From Symbiodinium natans (lineage: Eukaryota > Sar > Dinophyceae > Suessiales > Symbiodiniaceae), in NCBI GenBank assembly GCA_905221605.1, contig CAJNDS010000238.1:70001-97500 (forward strand): a stretch of 27,500 bases of DNA, in the 5' to 3' direction. The notes under the pieces are model-generated. The model had not been told where the DNA came from. It did no database searches and was given only the letters and a program-made list of their open reading frames with translations. Below are positions 25,893 through 27,500 of the stretch, one piece after another. The translations under genes were made by a program, and so were the position numbers. The stretch's first letter is position 1. Every line of letters starts with the position of its first letter.

Positions 25893-26482
25893 GCGTGGCT
25901 TTAGGGTTTAGCGTTTGGGTCTAGGGTTTAGGGTTCATATTTAGGGTTTAGGGTTAGCGGTTTGGGGTTTAGGGTGTAGGGGTTTAGGGTTTAGGTCAGG
26001 GATTCGGGGTTTAAGGATTTGGGGCGTGGGGAGTTCTTTGAGGCATTCACCAGGAGATGGGAACAAAATCGGGGCGCAAGAGATGTTTCAAAAGCCGGCC
26101 CTCGACCCTGGACCCGAACATCCGAATCAGCGTAAAATGGAAGCAGTTCGGGGTTAGGGTTTAGGGTTATAGGCTTAAACCTCCCAAAGCCTCATAAAAC
26201 TACTTGTAGACCCCGTGAAACCTACCGAAAGCCCCAAATACCGTAAAAAATAGGATACTAATACAAATAATAAATAAAAAACTAAATAAGTAAATAAATA
26301 TATAGAATACTCCCAGAAACAACCCAAAACCACCCAAAACCACCCAAAAAAGAATGCTAATACAAGTGCAAAGAATTAAAAACCCTAAACCCTAAACCCT
26401 AAACCCAAACCCCAAACCCCAAACCCCAAACCCCAAACCCTAAACCCTAAACCCTAAACCCTAAACCCTAAACCCTAAACCT
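25893..26482. repeat. TTTAGGG variants, AT-rich spacer, CCCTAAA/CCCCAAA array
   Basis: 25896-26030 degenerate TTTAGGG; 26250-26320 AT-rich; 26380-26482 CCCTAAA with an inner block of four CCCCAAA units. Confidence 0.85.
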
Positions 26483-26487
26483 GAAAG

Positions 26488-26550
26488 AAGGCCTGGGACT
26501 GGCCAGCTGGCTCCGGAGCTGATGATGAGAGTCCGAAAGGGGCGCGAGGG
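26488..26550 (+). CDS. Exon-like island, unassigned
   Basis: KAWDWPAGSGADDESPKGAR follows GAAAG between a CCCTAAA/CCCCAAA array and a TTTAGGG array. Hydrophilic; product unknown. Confidence 0.25.
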
Positions 26551-26571
26551 TAGGGGGGCGGGGGGGGGGGG

Positions 26572-27075
26572 TTGGGGTTTGGGGTTTAGGGTTTAGGGTT
26601 TAGGGTTTAGGGTTTAGGGTTTAGGGTCTAGGGTTTAGGGTTTAGGGTTTAGGGTTTAGGGTTTAGGGTTTAGGGTTTAGGGGTACTTGGAAGCCTTGTT
26701 GGCTTAGCAAGCAGGGTTATGGGGATTATGGTAGGGTTTCTAGGGAATACCAAGTAGACATACTAAGTCAACAGGGCTTCCAGATTTGGGGTTTATAGGG
26801 CCTCAGGGCTTTCGAGGGTGGTTAGGGATTCAGAGGGTTCAGGGTTGATGGGGTGTAGGACTTTGCAGGGTTTAGGGTTTAGAGGGCTTGGGGCTTACGG
26901 TTTCAGAGGGTTCAGGGTTTATGCATGGGATTTCGGTATTTCGATGCTTTAGGGTTGATAGGGCTTAGGGCTTCAGTGATTAGGGGGCGCAGGGTTGAAT
27001 GTTGATAGGATTTAGAGTTTGGGTTCTTGTGTTTAGGGCTCATAGGGTCAGTTTTTTTTAGCGTTTAGGGTCAGA
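26572..27075. repeat. TTTAGGG array and degenerate GGGTTxAGGG tract
   Basis: Pure TTTAGGG 26584-26682 (one TCTAGGG), then about 390 bp of degenerate GGGTT-rich sequence. No gene seen. CCCTAAA recurs at 27449-27470. Confidence 0.88.
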
Positions 27076-27227
27076 GGGTTTGGGTCACAACGGAAGACTA
27101 AAGCCCCACGGAACTGGCTTGCGTGCTGCAGACACTGCCCGGGCTCAGACGCAGCCAAGCGTTTAAAGCTAACAACCCATGAGAAAGAGGCTCCCCCACA
27201 CCTGAGATCTGCCAGAGAGTCGCCAGA

Positions 27228-27328
27228 GCCAACACGAGTTGCAAGAAAGCGCCTTTCAACGATTCCGGTGAAATCTTGAACCTCTGCGAGATGACCCGGG
27301 CGCCCATGTGGTGCGTCCTGGCTGCAGG
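27228..27328 (+). CDS. Exon-like segment, unassigned
   Basis: ANTSCKKAPFNDSGEILNLC then EMTRAPMWCVLAA, between CCAGAG and GGGTGAG. It carries three Cys, as in the Cys-rich gene further upstream, but no link is shown. Confidence 0.22.
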
Positions 27329-27500
27329 GTGAGGGCGTTCGATTTTTCAAACAGCCCCCTAAGCTGAACGCACTAGAAGGCCACCCCAAACGCAAGCAAG
27401 AAGAATATGCCTAGCTGGGCTGTCCTCTTGGACTACTCTGTGCTTAAGACCCTAAACCCTAAACCCTAAAGAACCCCCATATAAAGGTACTTTGCGGATT

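Noticed and set aside
1-27500. The window as a true telomere or subtelomere
   Set aside because: The repeats occur in both orientations, are short and are interleaved with exons of conserved genes. No terminal array is present.

Overview
The window looks like nuclear DNA of a dinoflagellate. Four things point there. The telomere-type heptamer TTTAGGG/CCCTAAA occurs dozens of times internally. Protein-coding sequence is broken into very short exons (22-110 nt). Many inferred introns start with GC or GA rather than GT. A 13/14-nt match to the 3' end of the dinoflagellate spliced leader lies just upstream of one start codon. No long intact reading frame is a gene. The coding content was read by matching short exon translations to protein families and checking splice phase, so exon edges are inferences unless stated.

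Layout. 1-4900: telomere-like and low-complexity DNA with several short unassigned exon-like islands. 5051-8427 (+): a complete ribosomal protein eS24 (RPS24) gene in eight exons. The exon lengths sum to 378 nt, one frame of 125 codons plus stop. 8430-10280: repeats and a small tandem array. 10285-21839 (+): a polytopic amino-acid transporter of the AAAP/Aa_trans family, read from about 16 to 18 small exons. TM1-TM5 and TM7-TM10 are recognisable, TM6 is not found, and TM11 is not securely found. 22238-22979 (-): two exons of an unrecognised single-pass membrane protein on the opposite strand. 23648-25015 (+): a secreted Cys-rich protein with a signal peptide, introns containing TA microsatellite, and a 60-nt intron that starts with telomere repeat. 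25.5-27.5 kb: more telomere arrays and three unassigned exon-like islands.

The striking feature is architectural. Exons sit in islands with CCCTAAA on their left and TTTAGGG on their right, so an intron often begins with TTTAGGG units and ends with CCCTAAA units. Each exon island therefore looks like a tiny chromosome with correctly oriented telomeres, and each such intron has telomeric inverted repeats at its ends. In RPS24 a 30-bp telomeric block is flanked by an exact 23-bp duplication of the exon start, which looks like an insertion footprint. In three introns the telomere repeat itself supplies the GT donor. Several introns also carry a palindromic MITE-like element of about 57-100 bp. 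Together these suggest that telomeric DNA has repeatedly been inserted at, or has created, introns here.
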